Part shown: positions 21,949 to 33,483 of the stretch, one piece after another
Position numbering within the stretch: position 1 is the stretch's first letter
Layout: every line of letters begins with the position of its first letter
NCBI GenBank assembly: GCA_015178975.1
Contig: WHVD01000014.1
Location: 806,001 to 870,000, forward strand
Direction of reading: 5' to 3'
DNA: 64,000 nt
Origin: Hysterangium stoloniferum
Taxonomy: Eukaryota > Basidiomycota > Agaricomycetes > Hysterangiales > Hysterangiaceae
Notes under the pieces: model-generated
Told to the model about the DNA's origin: nothing
Database searches by the model: none
The model's input: the letters and a program-made list of their open reading frames with translations, nothing else
Position numbers and translations under genes: made by a program

Positions 21949-23120
21949 TGTCAGAATAATTACCAGAGAGTAATGCTACTGAGATGGACTTGGCTTCAGC
22001 TTATGTGCTGCACCCTCATACACTCATTTGGGTGTCCATATTTCAAGCTGACAGAATGCCTACAAGGAAGATGTAGATTCTGGAGTTCCTGTGGGAATTC
22101 CAGAAATCAAGTGTACAGACAGACAAGAGGAGTAGGGACTGGATCAGGACATATTCAGGGTGTAACTTGTTTGAGAGTGTAACTTGTTTGAGAGTGTAAC
22201 TTGTTTGAGAGTGTAACTTGTTTGAGAGTGTAACTTGTTTGAGAGTGTAACTTGTTTGAGAGTGTAACTTGTTTGAGAGTGTAACTTGTTTGAGAGTGTA
22301 ACTTGTTTGAGAGTGTAACTTGTTTGAGAGTGTAACTTGTTTGAGAGTGTAACTTGTTTGAGAGTGTAACTTGTTTGAGAGTGTAACTTGTTTGAGAGTG
22401 TAACTTGTTTGAGAGTGTAACTTGTTTGAGAGTGTAACTTGTTTGAGAGTGTAACTTGTTTGAGATTCAAACTGGATTCTAAGTACATGAGTATGGGAGA
22501 CTTATATAGACTTTGAAATGTAATAATACCAAATATGGTAATAATGAGGTGTAAAAGAAGTAAACATAAAATAAGATGAGAAAATACCAAACTAGGTATT
22601 AGGGATGGAATGGAATGGGAGCAGGGTCCAAAACATGACAGGTTATTTGACCATAATGGGAATGGGGTTCTATGCTCCATTAGAGGGGTTCCGGGAGTCC
22701 AGTCAGAGTCCAGTGACAGGCACAGAGAGTCGGGTATAAACAGGTTGATTTGCAGGTCTGGCAGAGTCCAAGGACTGGTGCATGAGACACAGACAAATCA
22801 TGACAGGTCATGGGACCATAATGGGAGCAGGGTTCTGGGAGTCTGATCAGAGTCCAGTGATGGGTACATGAGACACAGAGAGTCAGGTATAAGCAGGTTG
22901 ATGTCCAGGTCCAGCAGAGTCCGAGGACTGGTGCATGAGATAGTGTCAAATATAGACAGGTTGATGTCCAGGTTGGGCAGAGTCTGATGACTGGTGTATA
23001 TAAGGTCACATGCAGGTCCCAATGGGTACTCCAGTTGTAACTGCACTTTAGGTACAATATAGAGAGTCGGGTGCAGATAAGGTGGAGTCTGGAGACCAGC
23101 AGGTTTTCCGGGTCATAACA
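21949..23120 (-). repeat. Reversed LTR containing a minisatellite
   Basis: On the minus strand it runs from TGTTATGACCCGG to ATTCTGACA, with the conserved module at 21986-22017. It is homologous to 52231-53178, and much of the length difference is the 17-bp minisatellite. No clear target duplication. Confidence 0.65.
22161..22465 (+). repeat. 17-bp minisatellite, about 18 copies
   Basis: Unit TGTAACTTGTTTGAGAG, 305 bp, essentially perfect. The paralogous array at 52443-52526 has about 5 copies. The long frame across it is only the repeat read through. Confidence 0.97.
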
Positions 23121-23580
23121 GAAGGTGTCTAGTCAAGGGGCAGACTGACAGAATGGGATGTGAGGCAAAGGGTACTTGAGAGATGAGGGTCAGGTTCCAG
23201 TGGATTCCAGATCTTGATAGTGGTCCAGAAGATGGTTCAGAACCTAATATACTGTAATATCCAAAGGATACTCCATGGAGTTCCCAGGAACATGTAAGGG
23301 CGACTCCCTAGTTCATACAAACCAGCACATGAGGGCTCAGGTGTGAGACTAGTAGAGGGGATCCAAAGATAACAGATCCACAGAGCCCTCTACTAGTTAC
23401 AGGCTCAAATAGAAAGAGACGAAACATATCACCAGTCAGGGGAGACCAACCAGACCTGCTAATTATTAAAAAGAGTATGAGTTGACTTATTGTAATACAC
23501 AATCTACAAGTGGGTAATAGACTTGTAATAATAGTACTTGTTTGTCAACAATATGTCAGTTAGTGAATCACCTTCTGACA
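23121..23580. repeat. Degenerate retroelement DNA, no gene
   Basis: Contains reverse-complement LTR fragments (for example TGAGGGTCAGGTTCCAGTGG near 23185). The matching segment in the second duplicate is 53179-53637. Confidence 0.5.
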
Positions 23581-24162
23581 TGATAGGTAGGGTGCTAGTT
23601 TAGGTGTACACTGGTTCTGGCATGCATTAACCTCAGAAAACATGGTCCACAATTAGCATCCTCCTATGAAAAAGTGAAGAAATGGGTGAACTGCCCCTAG
23701 GAAAAGGGTGGTTTCATCACCAATTTCAACACCAATATATTATAACCACAAAGGAAACCTAGCAAATTGGAACTGCCCTCAATGTGCTTCCAGCACAAAT
23801 ATCAAGAAATCTTGACAACCTTCACATGTATGCCTTTTGTCACTCTGAACAATGGTGAAATTTGACACATGCAGAGTTCAATATATAATTTGACCCCTTG
23901 GCAACCTGTTTGGAGGCACAGATAATCTATCACATGTGAAAAAAATATTCATCTTTCTCCATGACTTAACGCAATATTTTGCCAGATCGAAGGTTGCATG
24001 TGAACATGTAGTGTTAGAATTGGTGATGAAAACACCCTTTTCCTAGGGGCGGTTCATCCATTTCTTCATTTTTTCATATGAAGATGCTAATTGTGGACCA
24101 TGCATTCTGAGGTGAATGCATGCCAGAACCAGTGTACACCTAAACTAGCACCAAACCTATCA
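23581..24162. mobile_element. Foldback MITE with about 160-bp inverted arms
   Basis: The left arm begins TGATAGGTAGGGTGCTAG and the right arm is its near-perfect inverse ending CTAGCACCAAACCTATCA. Total is 582 bp with no coding capacity. The 275-bp centre (about 23740-24014) recurs at 32979-33230 and 43626-43806. It interrupts a Copia relic. The second copy is 53638-54219. Confidence 0.8.
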
Positions 24163-24835
24163 TACCTATGTAAGAGCCACTACAGAACTGGAACTGACAT
24201 ATGATAGATCAGATATATCACTTGATATGGATTTTCATGGCTACACAGATGCAGATTGGTCCAGTGATACTGAAACATCCTGATCCACATCAGGCTATGT
24301 TTTTATCATGAACAGGGCATCTCTTGGGCCAGCAAGTACCAGTCAATGGTAGTACTGTCAAACACTGAATCTGAATACACAGGGCTCAGTGTGGTGGGCC
24401 AGCAGTTGCAATGGGTGTGAAGGTTTTTGGAAAAAATTGGTTATCCACCAACTGAACCTACTGAGATATGTACAATGTGATAATCAGGCAGCTATTATTC
24501 TGTGTAAAGACCCACAGTTCAGGGACCACACAAAACATATTCAGCAGAAATACCATCACATGTGTGACAATTTGGTGGCAAAAGGAGAAGCCATAGTGAG
24601 CCATGTGTCCACTGCAGACATGGTGGCTGACATTCTGATGAAACCCTTGTCCCACAAGCAACACTGGGAATTTATAAAAGCTATGGGATTGCAACTACAC
24701 TTGAGTGGGAGTGACATTGGACTGGACCACCTGCTTATATTTTGCCTTTCATCATATGAGCATATTTTTCACCCACACATGTATATATATATGTATGTGA
24801 TGCTATGGAGTGCAACCCTAGTCATTTCCCTGTAG
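24163..24835 (+). pseudogene. Copia RNase H / C-terminal pol relic
   Basis: Frame segments match the end of Copia polyproteins: FHGYTDADWSSDTETS, TSGYVFIMNRASLGPAS, then CDNQAAIILCKDPQFRDHTK and DMVADILMKPLSHKQH. Stops and frameshifts break the upstream part. The rest of pol is missing, cut off by the MITE on the left. Confidence 0.85.
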
Positions 24836-24921
24836 CCTCACTAGGCAGCCACTGAGTCTTGGGCATCCACCACCCCTTTTCTGTTCTAGCTCAGTCCAAT
24901 TTTGTCAGTAATTGTGAGGGG

Positions 24922-25643
24922 TGTTACGACCGTGTCGCAACCCTATCAGTCCTGAGGTTATTGCCACTTGTCAACGTTTCAAGTCATCCTCTCGGAAACC
25001 ATCGGCCCCGAAGCTGACGAATGTTTTCGCGAAGATCAAACTCCGTTTACGCCCACGTCAAAATAACTCGTATTGTCTGGTCAAACTTTGATACGTCCCC
25101 TTTATTATGTTGATCCGTTCAATCTTATGTTTCGCATATGTCTATCTATATTTGTAGTCCTTGAACTATTTCCTTTTATCGTAAATCCTGCTCTCGGTTA
25201 TCATCGGCCTCCGAACTAATCATAAACTTCCCGTTCCTAGTCAAACTTATTGTTAATACCGTGTTCCGCCCTTCTCCCCATTAGTATTTTCCAGACGCCT
25301 GTTACTTGTATATGAACCCGCTGTAGTTGTAGTCACTAGGCAATCAGAATATCGACTCAGAATACCCTCGTACACCTGTATCAGCCTCATACTAAGAATC
25401 CCCCATCTGCCTTTGCGTGCGCTCGCCCACTCCTGGCCCCGACCCCTTGGCCCAACGCTCGACTTGTCTTTCGGTTCCGATCGGTATCACGCCGAAAGGT
25501 ACTCGTTAGGATTAGTCTTCGCCCGCCCGAAATTTAAGGACATCCTACAGATATTTGCGAGGGCGCAGCACATAAGCTGAAGCCAAGTCCTTCCGATCGG
25601 TCCCTGTTGGCCACCGACATTAGTCAGTTTTCAGTTCTTAACA
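24922..25643 (+). mobile_element. Solo LTR, family TGTTACGACCGTGTCGCAAC
   Basis: 722 bp, flanked by AGGGG (24917-24921 and 25644-25648). The second duplicate reads straight through GTGAGGGGTACC near 54973. The LTR module is at 25559-25590. It retains many CpG sites, suggesting recent insertion. Confidence 0.92.
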
Positions 25644-25712
25644 AGGGGTACCTCTCTCTGGGGAATGTAACTGATTTATAGTATTATATTTTTCCTTTAT
25701 TTTTCTACTATA

Positions 25713-26012
25713 TGTATTTTGACTAAATAAAATCTTTGTTACATGCACTTACATTAGTTCAAAGATCCATGTATGCCTGTGGGTACATAGACATTTATGG
25801 GTGCATTCATACTGTTGTCTTGTGTATACTAGCAGGTGTAACTGGAGAATCAGACACTTTTGCCCCATAACCACAACTTGCCCAAGACATTATTTGAAGT
25901 GTCCTGCAAGTTGTATGCACCCACAAGAGTCTATGTACCCACAGGCATATGTACATGGATCTTTGAACTAATGTAAATGTATGTAATGAAGATTTTATTT
26001 AGTCAAAATACA
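25713..26012. mobile_element. 300-bp foldback MITE
   Basis: Inverted arms of about 100 bp start TGTATTTTGACTAAATAAAA and end with its inverse. No coding. It lies just upstream of the DDE transposase gene and may be unrelated to it. Second copy at 55043-55342. Confidence 0.75.
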
Positions 26013-26694
26013 GATGGCATACTTACTGATCTTCCCACTTTCCTGATGTAATTGGTCATAGACTTCCTAAAGTTGATCCTGATTATCCAAGGAAAAAAGA
26101 AAAGTTGGAAGTAACCAACAAGAGGCAGATTCAATATCTGGGGAATGATCTGAGAAATGTGGGCACAATGTTATTCTTCAGTCTCTTCTGTTGGAATATG
26201 GGTGTTACATAAACTTGTAACACATATCCCTTTGTTTTTGTCTCTTTATTCCCTTTTGTTCCATCCCTTTTGTTGCCCCATATATTATTCTATTGTTTAG
26301 CAGACATATATGAGTAGCCTAGTATTCATGTATCTACTCATTCATTTGCCTAATCTTACTACAAGATATACACACAAACGAAATTTATATACTGCTCTTA
26401 TAAGGTAGGCAAGACATGATCTGGTCTTCATCACATGATAATATTGTGACAAGCATGATGGATTTGGCAGAGAAAATGTGTATTTCCCTTGGGGCATCAC
26501 CAAATAAGGATAATATGTAAATTGGTTTGCTACAAAATATAGATATTTATATTTAAGAATTTTTGTTGCAAACCAATTTCCCCAAAATGGCCATATGGGA
26601 GTGCCCCATGGGAAATGTAAAGTGCAGACACAGAACATGTCAAATGATGTGACACATCTTAAGAACTCAAATTCTCCTTCAACTTACACGTTTC

Positions 26695-28830
26695 ATGACA
26701 AAGTGCAAGTATAACCCTCTTGTGAACCTATTTGGCTTTGTCAATCTTAGCAAGAAAAAAAAGAAAAGTAGCCAAAGCCTCATGCAATGAAGAAAATGAA
26801 GTGATGGAAAAAGAAAATGTGAGTTGTTATTTATCTACTTACTTTACAGCTTTTGTTACTGAACTTTCAGTCTTTTCAGTTGGCTATGGATGACATCAGC
26901 ACTCAAATAGAACAGGAACAGGATGAGGAAGACTTACGGTCAATGGGGGGTCCAATCGATGATTCTGAGAGTGAGGATGACACGGAAAGTAACACAGAAA
27001 ATAACATGGACACTCAGGCTTCTGGTAAACGTAAAAAAGGAGGATACTTCATACCTCCTCTGACTCTTGAACAGGTTGAAGAAGCAGCAAAATATCTACA
27101 TGACATTCTAAAGCCTCCTTGAAAAGATACAAGTCAGTCATACAAGGACCTGAAACTGGATAAAAAATCCAAGAAGCGCCTCAAAGATATGCATACCTTT
27201 TGCCTGAATTTTATTTGTATTGAAAAAGGACAGCAAGATGGTAGTATGAAAAGCTTATGGACACTTGCTTCTGTCAAAACAGCTCAAATTCTTGGATATG
27301 CAATAAAAGGATCACACAAACCTGGCAACAAAAAGGCTCACAATCTTTGCAAATGGGAAGAGGTCCCAACCTGTAACTGGAAAACAACTGGACAGTCACT
27401 GATTGATGATGACAATTTTGCACAAGAAATACATCTCCACTTACAATCACTTAAACCCAATGAAGTTCGTGCCGAGGCTATTGTCAGATTTTTGGACAAC
27501 CCTGAAATGTTAGCACAACTGAAGCAGAAAAAGACAATCTCCCTTTCAACTGCTCAACTGTGGATGAAAAAAATGGGTTACTGGTAGGGTTATGAGCTGA
27601 AAGGACAGTATGTGGATGGACATGAGTGGCCAGATGTTGTTGCATTTCACAATGGAGTTTTCTTGCCAGCCATTGGAGACCTTCTCGACCACATTACGAA
27701 ATTTAACTCTAAAGATGGTGCACAGGAAGACCCACCAGAAGGAGGTCACTGTGTGGTAATTTGGTATCATGATGAATCAACATTCTATGCACATGACCGA
27801 AGGACACATTGCTGGATCCACAAACATGAAAATGCAAAGCCTTACGCAAAAGGAGAAGGTCACTCACTCATGGTTGCTGATTTTGTCTCTGCAAAATATG
27901 GTTGGATGTGTTCTCATGATGGAAATAAATCTGCACAAGTTCTTTTTTAGAGCTGGCAAAGGTTGAGAAGGTTATTTCACAAATGAAAACATTCGTGCCC
28001 ATCTGGCAAAAGCAGCTAAAATTCTGAGTGACAATTACCCCAATGAAGATCATGTTTTAATTTTTGACAATGCAACCACTCACGTTAAAAGGGCTGAAGG
28101 GTCTTTATCAGCATCGTGAATGCCAAAAGGACCCTCTGCAAAATTCACAGTTGAGGTCAATGATGTAGGGGAAGATGGTAAGTTACAGTATGCAGAGGAT
28201 GGGAAAATTTTGAAGAAAAAAATTTCCATGGTGAACAGAACTTTTAATGGACAAGAGCAGCTGTTTTACTGGCCAGCAGATGCTGTGCATGAGTTTGCTG
28301 GCCAATTCAAGGGTATGGCTCAAATTTTGAAATAGAGAGGGACTTCATAACACCTTGAAATTAAAAGCACAATGTGGGAAGAAGTTTTCTGACTGCTTAC
28401 CTGGAAAAACAGACTGCTGTTGTGGTTGTCTGCTCTTTAATCAGCCTGATTTTGCTGAGGTGGAATCTATTCTTGAAACAGAAGCAAAAGTACTTGGATT
28501 AAGGGTGATATTTTTGCCGAAATTTCACTGTGAGCTCAATCCCATTGAGCAGTGTTGGGGATATGCCAAGAGACTATACTGACTTCTACCTCCATCATCT
28601 GACGAGGGTGACCTTGAGAAGAATACAGTCAAATGCCTAGATGAGATCCCACTGGTAACAATTCAATGGTGAGATTATGCCCACAATTCTAAAAAGAATT
28701 CAAAATTTGATTTTCCATCAAAGTAGATTTGCAAACCCATCACTATGGTTTATGGATGCTTGTAGACGGGGTCTCAATGGTAATCAGGCCACATGGGCCT
28801 CCAAAAAGTATCAGTCATAGAACAATTCCT
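26695..28830 (+). pseudogene. DDE_3-type transposase, copy 1, decayed
   Basis: Homologue of 56025-58140 (see there for domains). Extra damage here: one additional A in the A-run near 26753-26764 shifts the frame of the first exon, and a TAG stop follows MKKMGYW near 27585. It shares with copy 2 the TGA after ILKPP and the frameshift after SAQVLF. Confidence 0.82.
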
Positions 28831-28944
28831 GATTCAATTCTTTCTGACCTCGATAAAGCTGGTATTCAATAATGTTAATACTCCTAATCTCAATTATTTA
28901 TACAAGCGTACAGAAAAGATGGGCCGCCATGGTCACAGCAGTAC

Positions 28945-29035
28945 CTACCATTAGGGTACTTTTCTCCCAACCGCTATGTATATTAGTTATGCGACGCGGT
29001 ATATAAATGTATTAAAAAAAAAAAAAAAAAAAAAA
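28945..29035 (+). repeat. 5'-truncated LINE tail with poly(A)
   Basis: About 70 bp matching the 3' end of the LINE that finishes at 39895 (CCGCTATGTAT...GGTATATAAATGTATT), then about 22 A. It is absent from the second duplicate at 58271-58273. It sits directly before GTCACAACGCGTGA. Confidence 0.85.
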
Positions 29036-29244
29036 GTCACAACGCGTGACTACATCTGACTCCGCACGCCGACTTTCACCGTCCCCACCCTGACTCGAGC
29101 CCTCTAAAATCCATCGTAGACACGAAGCTCACTCGGAACTTCTTATCACCGTAGCATAGTTTCTCTGGGGGCCTTTCCACCCCCTAGCCGCAGTTAGCCA
29201 TTGTTGCTTGAAGCGAAATACAAATATAACAAACAAAAAAAAAA
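29036..29244 (+). repeat. Short retroposon unit 1 with poly(A)
   Basis: About 200 bp beginning GTCACAACGCGTGACTACAT and ending AAATATAACAAAC plus A-run. No coding. The second copy is split by a Copia insertion (58273-58437 and 62035-62086). Confidence 0.65.
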
Positions 29245-29418
29245 GGGTCACGTGACCCATCGTACCAACCACCACTCGCTGCGACGCATCCGGCCTGCTC
29301 CCTCTCGATTCTCTCGTAGATACTATAGCAGTTATGCTCTATACGACGCTACGGAACTGCTATGTATCTTAGTTATGCGATGCGGTATGTAAATGTATTA
29401 AAAAAAATAAAAAATAAA
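29245..29418 (+). repeat. SINE-like unit 2 sharing the LINE tail
   Basis: Starts at the palindrome GGGTCACGTGACCC and ends AACTGCTATGTATCTTAG through GTAAATGTATT and an A-rich tail. Only the last 50 bp or so match the LINE 3' end; the body is different. Second copy at 62087-62260. Confidence 0.6.
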
Positions 29419-30308
29419 GTCACAACACGTGATGAAGACCAGATCGTGCCCTGCCTACCTTAGATCATTCGGAGCTTCTATATTTTATTCTAACATCTTC
29501 TTTGTGGCGGAACTCTAATATGTTACCAGTGACTCCTAAACTATCTCACGAGATCGCTTCGCACTATCTTCGACTCAGCTTGCCGATCTATCAGCTGGAC
29601 AACTTATAATGCAATTGTTTGGCGACACGTCAAAATGATACAAGCATAAACGCCTTCGAACGGAACCAAATCCTAATCCTTTGATTTGTTGATATAAGTA
29701 TACAGTCCATGCAACATGCAGGCCATCCCTTAACGTTGCCCCGCCCCTTCCGCAATCAATCCACTTTGCGGGGTTCTCCAGTACGATTCACCTCGATCAA
29801 CCAACAATCCCAATGTCTTCTCATAGTCGATATTCGTGAGCTCCATGTCAAATATTGTTACGGTGCATTATATCTGAGCAGTTCACGCAGTTCTATCGCT
29901 CATGCCCTCAATCCGACATGCCGACTGGCTCCCAATGAACTGTAACTGCCATGTTGCCTTTTTTCCACATTTATGTGACTTATAGACACCCCGTAGATCT
30001 TTGTATGGCTCAAACCATCCTTCAACACATTCTATGAACGCAGATGTGTTGCAAAATGAAGTAGTCCAAAATGCCTTGTAAGCTTCGTGTGTATCTTGCA
30101 ACACCACCTAACTAAAATCCCATAGCCTTAGTTCAAATTATGGCGAGGTGCAAAATACACCAACTCGATTTTTGGAACAATCGGGTTCGTGTCTGGTCGA
30201 CGGAATGTAAGGATTGATAATAGAATCTATAATAAATAACTATTAACCGAAAGACTGAAAAGATATCCATCCGCCGGCCAACATATTATCAATCAAGATC
30301 TCACCCTG

Positions 30309-30983
30309 TTGTGGGAAGGGGAACAATACCCCTTTCTGTACGACGAGAGGAATGACAATGATGGACCGAGCAGAGAATCATCCACAGGTCCCATTGTTAC
30401 CTTTCCTCATCCAACATCATCCACACATCCTTCACCCTCATCCGCGTCAACCGCATCCACACATTATAAGAATGCGCTCCCATGGCCACAAGCACCTCCC
30501 ACTGACTGCCCCTGGGGTGATATCTATGACGTTAATGGAAATATGGGCAAGTGTGTCTGGAAGTCAGCCTTACTGACTCAAGCCAAGACCTTGCAACATT
30601 GGGCGTGGTACCACGTTACAAATGATGTGTTTGCTTTCCAGACTGGTATTCTCACTGACCTGCAGGAGGCGAAAATTGTAAACACTCCAGAGAAGCTGGA
30701 ATGTGCTATCCTGCACCTCGGGCTTTGTCCAAATCAGGCATGTCAAGAAACAGTACCATGTACCGTGAGGGCATACAGACAGGATCTGGTCGAAAGGCAC
30801 CTAAAACATAGCCCGGAGTGCGAGCCTTTCTTCGAAGACTTGTCCGTCAGGGGGTATAGGGAACTGGGCAAACAGCTCGGCTACGTTTGGCCGGGCCCAA
30901 AGAGCCAGCCTCAAAGGTCTGAGCTGACGACTATGAGCTTACTGGCTGCAGAGTACATTTTAACGCTCACTGACGGCTTGTAG
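30309..30983 (+). CDS. Zinc-finger-like protein of the multi-copy unit (gene 1, C1)
   Basis: About 224 codons, open from after a TAA near 30240, but no ATG lies at its start: position 30309 is TTG. A spliced upstream exon probably supplies the start. The Ser/Pro/Thr-rich N-terminal part is followed by repeated Cys/His patterns: CPWGDIY...GKC...HWAWYH, then CPNQAC, and RHLKHSPECEPF. It ends with GYRELGKQLGYVWPGP and a short tail. These suggest two or three C2H2-like metal sites. No known family recognised. The same order of motifs occurs in gene 2 of the unit. C3 is nearly identical and also open; C2 is broken. Confidence 0.5.
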   Translation: MWEGEQYPFLYDERNDNDGPSRESSTGPIVTFPHPTSSTHPSPSSASTASTHYKNALPWPQAPPTDCPWGDIYDVNGNMGKCVWKSALLTQAKTLQHWAWYHVTNDVFAFQTGILTDLQEAKIVNTPEKLECAILHLGLCPNQACQETVPCTVRAYRQDLVERHLKHSPECEPFFEDLSVRGYRELGKQLGYVWPGPKSQPQRSELTTMSLLAAEYILTLTDGL

Positions 30984-31118
30984 ATAAGTGCCCAATGTAT
31001 TACAAGTAATATATATGCGAAAAGATAATTACATGGATAAATTGAATAAACTAATGGAGCTCAGTGTGCTAATCGATGGGAGAGGAGTGAACATCAAAAT
31101 TTACAATTTTGGTGGCAT

Positions 31119-32545
31119 GTGTCATGTGGTGTTCAGTCGGATCTAGGCGATCAAGGTTCATTGTCCTTACGTAGATCTCATACAAAGTTTCTGTGGTTAT
31201 TCTTCCTATCGTACGAAGGCATGATAGAGAATAGTGATGTGAGAAGCTACAAGATATGCCTTGTTTCCGATGTTCCTCGATCGGAAGGTTGGCGTACGGT
31301 CTTGGCCTCGAACATCATGAGTGAGCATTATGCTATCAGCTTCTACTATAATGTCATCATCTGTGCATATTATTGTCGGCACAGCTCGGCAGCTGAAGGT
31401 CATCTTATGGGCTTCAGTGGTGTCCCGGTGCGCGCTCAACACCAGTGTCCCTCCTCATGGATACATTCATGTGGGCTCGTGGATAGACCTACTAACAGGG
31501 ACCCATTTGCCATTCGCGGCGGTAACAATTTGACTATGGATCGTGAGTCCAGAACTACCGATTGCTTTGTTAGGTCTAATGATTTACATTCTAGGGTCAT
31601 TCCCCGTGTTAGAGAACCGTCCTCCTCCCAAGTGACTATTGAGGATTACGATGAGCGTTTCGGAATTGTCCCACCTAATTCTTCCACACATGGTAATCAG
31701 TTTCAGTGAGTTTATTCCTATGAAACACGCATTATCCTCCAAATAGGATACAATCTCCTTACAGGACAGCACATCCGACCGGGATGCAGGAGGCCTATAT
31801 TTCTTCACATTCCTCACTCACTGGATGGAGGGGTATGTAAAATATAAGCTGTCCAGAAGTGTCATTAATTTCAATTCAATTGCACTCAAAACCCAGGGTT
31901 TCTAATTCTGCAGTGGCCGTCAGTGGTTCAATGGCTACTAACCTGGCATCTCTCGTAAATCCGGGTAGCAGTGACCCTGCTCCCGCGTTTTCAACTCCAG
32001 GTCACTCTCTCAGGTACGGCTGCTGTTACTTGAGGCTCACATCTACCTACTGATTACTGTGCTCTGTGGTGTAGCTTGACGTCCAATCCGGCTTATGTGC
32101 ACGAGTTTTTAACACAACAGAGGCCACACTGGCCAGCGGCCTTTCCTTGGGTTGACGGGGAGCAAAGGTAGACATTATTTTATTATACGTAAATGTGCTA
32201 ATTAAACACATTAACAGGAGCTCCTCCGCCAGCCCAAACGATTACACGTTAGGTCCTGAACCGTTGGCAGGAGGCGATGTCCTTCCTATCCGCGGACACG
32301 GGACCCCCAGCAACCAGCGGATTAGCGGGAATTCACCCGCTCAGGTTGCTTTTGTCTTTCCCCATGGTCCACCACCAACATCATCCTCGTCCCTCCAAAG
32401 CTTTCCCACCCAGGGCCGCATATCCCCAAACCCGTTGGAAATGCCTTGCCCATTTGGGCCTAAATACAGCGCCGCGGTGCCGTGTAGCCATTCCATTTAT
32501 TTGCGCCATCCATTTGAACACTGGCTCCTCGTTATGATCGATTGA
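31119..32545 (+). pseudogene. Gene 2 of the multi-copy unit, C1, truncated
   Basis: Exon-like blocks: up to 31709 (VTIEDYDERFG), 31765-31832 (a block starting TAHPTGMQEA), 31898-32011 (NSAVAVSGS) and 32218-32540 (ending HPFEHW), separated by GT...AG-like junctions. A deletion removes the C-terminal Cys/His part that is present in C2 (42760-43229). Exon limits are uncertain. Confidence 0.4.
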
Positions 32546-33483
32546 AAGGTTTGGCCTCAACCGGGCTGACATTGACCTTCGCAGCTTTCAAGAACAGAAA
32601 GTTCATCACGTGTCAGCTTATTTCTGTGAAGCTTTCGAGGGCACCCGAAATTTTATTGGATCGGAATTATTTGAATCATTCACATATAGGACAAGAGAGA
32701 GCGAATACATTCTGAATAGTACAACATCAGATATTGCTTACTGATGATTGTGGCATGTGATATAGCATCCGTCCAATACATGGGAATTGTTGACACAACA
32801 TAGATCAGGAGTCGGCGGGGCGACAAACTCGTCTTTTCATGGGTAGCGTTTCTTGGAAATATACATCAATTTTTTGTGTGGGTGAAGGGGCGACAAAGTC
32901 CTGTAGATCACACCAGATCAGCAAGCTACTGGAAAGTTTCATGTCCATCGACTACATCGAATATACGACCTGTTAATATATTATAACCACAAGAAAACCC
33001 AGCAAATTGGAACCGTCCTCAATGGGCTTCCAACGGAAATATCAAGAGGTCTCGACAACCTTCACATACATACATATATGCCTTTTGTCACTCTGACCAA
33101 TGGAGAAATTTGACACAACCGGAGTTTATAATTTGACCCCCAGATAATCGATCACGTGTCAAAAAACTTTCACCATTCACCATGACTTAACGCGATATTT
33201 TGCCGGATCGAAGGTTGCATTTCAACATATAGAACAAAAGACAAATTTTAAAATATCAATATTTCCCCATTGAATGACTTTGATGTTATCTAGCGATGTA
33301 GCAACCCAATTGTTAGCATCACTTACCCACGTCCGGCAATTGAAAGTTTTCTTAGTAGGAAAATGGTGGAAACCGGCAGATTTTCTAGTGGGATGTTTGG
33401 TATAAATAAGTTTGGACCACATAGCATAGCCGATATTCAAGACCCCGTTATTAACTGCCTCGTACTAGTACAGAACCACAAAG

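Larger units (their letters stand above)
29419..33305 (+). repeat. 3.9-kb multi-copy unit, copy C1
   Basis: Shared with 39896-43878 (C2) and 62261-64000 (C3, cut by the window end). It starts GTCACAACACGTGA right after a poly(A) and ends near ATCTAGCGATGTAGCAA. It contains two related zinc-finger-like genes. C1 lacks about 500 bp present in C2 near 32530, and C2 lacks about 230 bp present here near 31890-32110. Its last 320 bp overlap the centre of the MITE at 23581. No terminal repeats found. Confidence 0.75.

Noticed and set aside
22144..22680. Open frame with repeated LSNKLHSQTSYTLKQVT peptide
   Set aside because: It is only the 17-bp minisatellite read through; the paralogous copy has a different repeat number and no conserved start.
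23740..24014. Possible gene or RNA in the MITE centre
   Set aside because: No open frame on either strand and no tRNA- or rRNA-like structure; treated as repeat filler.
28981..29035. A-run and CpG change as a telomere or satellite signal
   Set aside because: The A-runs are each preceded by retroposon 3' ends, which explains them.
29709..29945. Plus-strand frame of 78 codons repeated at 40192 and 62546
   Set aside because: Same reason; composition is not protein-like and it overlaps the minus-strand frame.
29883..30107. Minus-strand frame conserved in all three units (begins MVLQDTHEAYKAF)
   Set aside because: Conservation here reflects recent duplication of the whole unit, not selection. 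No splicing partner or family was found, so it is not listed as a gene, though it is the best leftover candidate.
33363..33483. Start of the 349-codon LINE frame as a real N-terminus
   Set aside because: The first ~40 codons are repeat-derived flank of the C1 unit; recognisable LINE sequence begins later and the frame's end is MULE inverted repeat.
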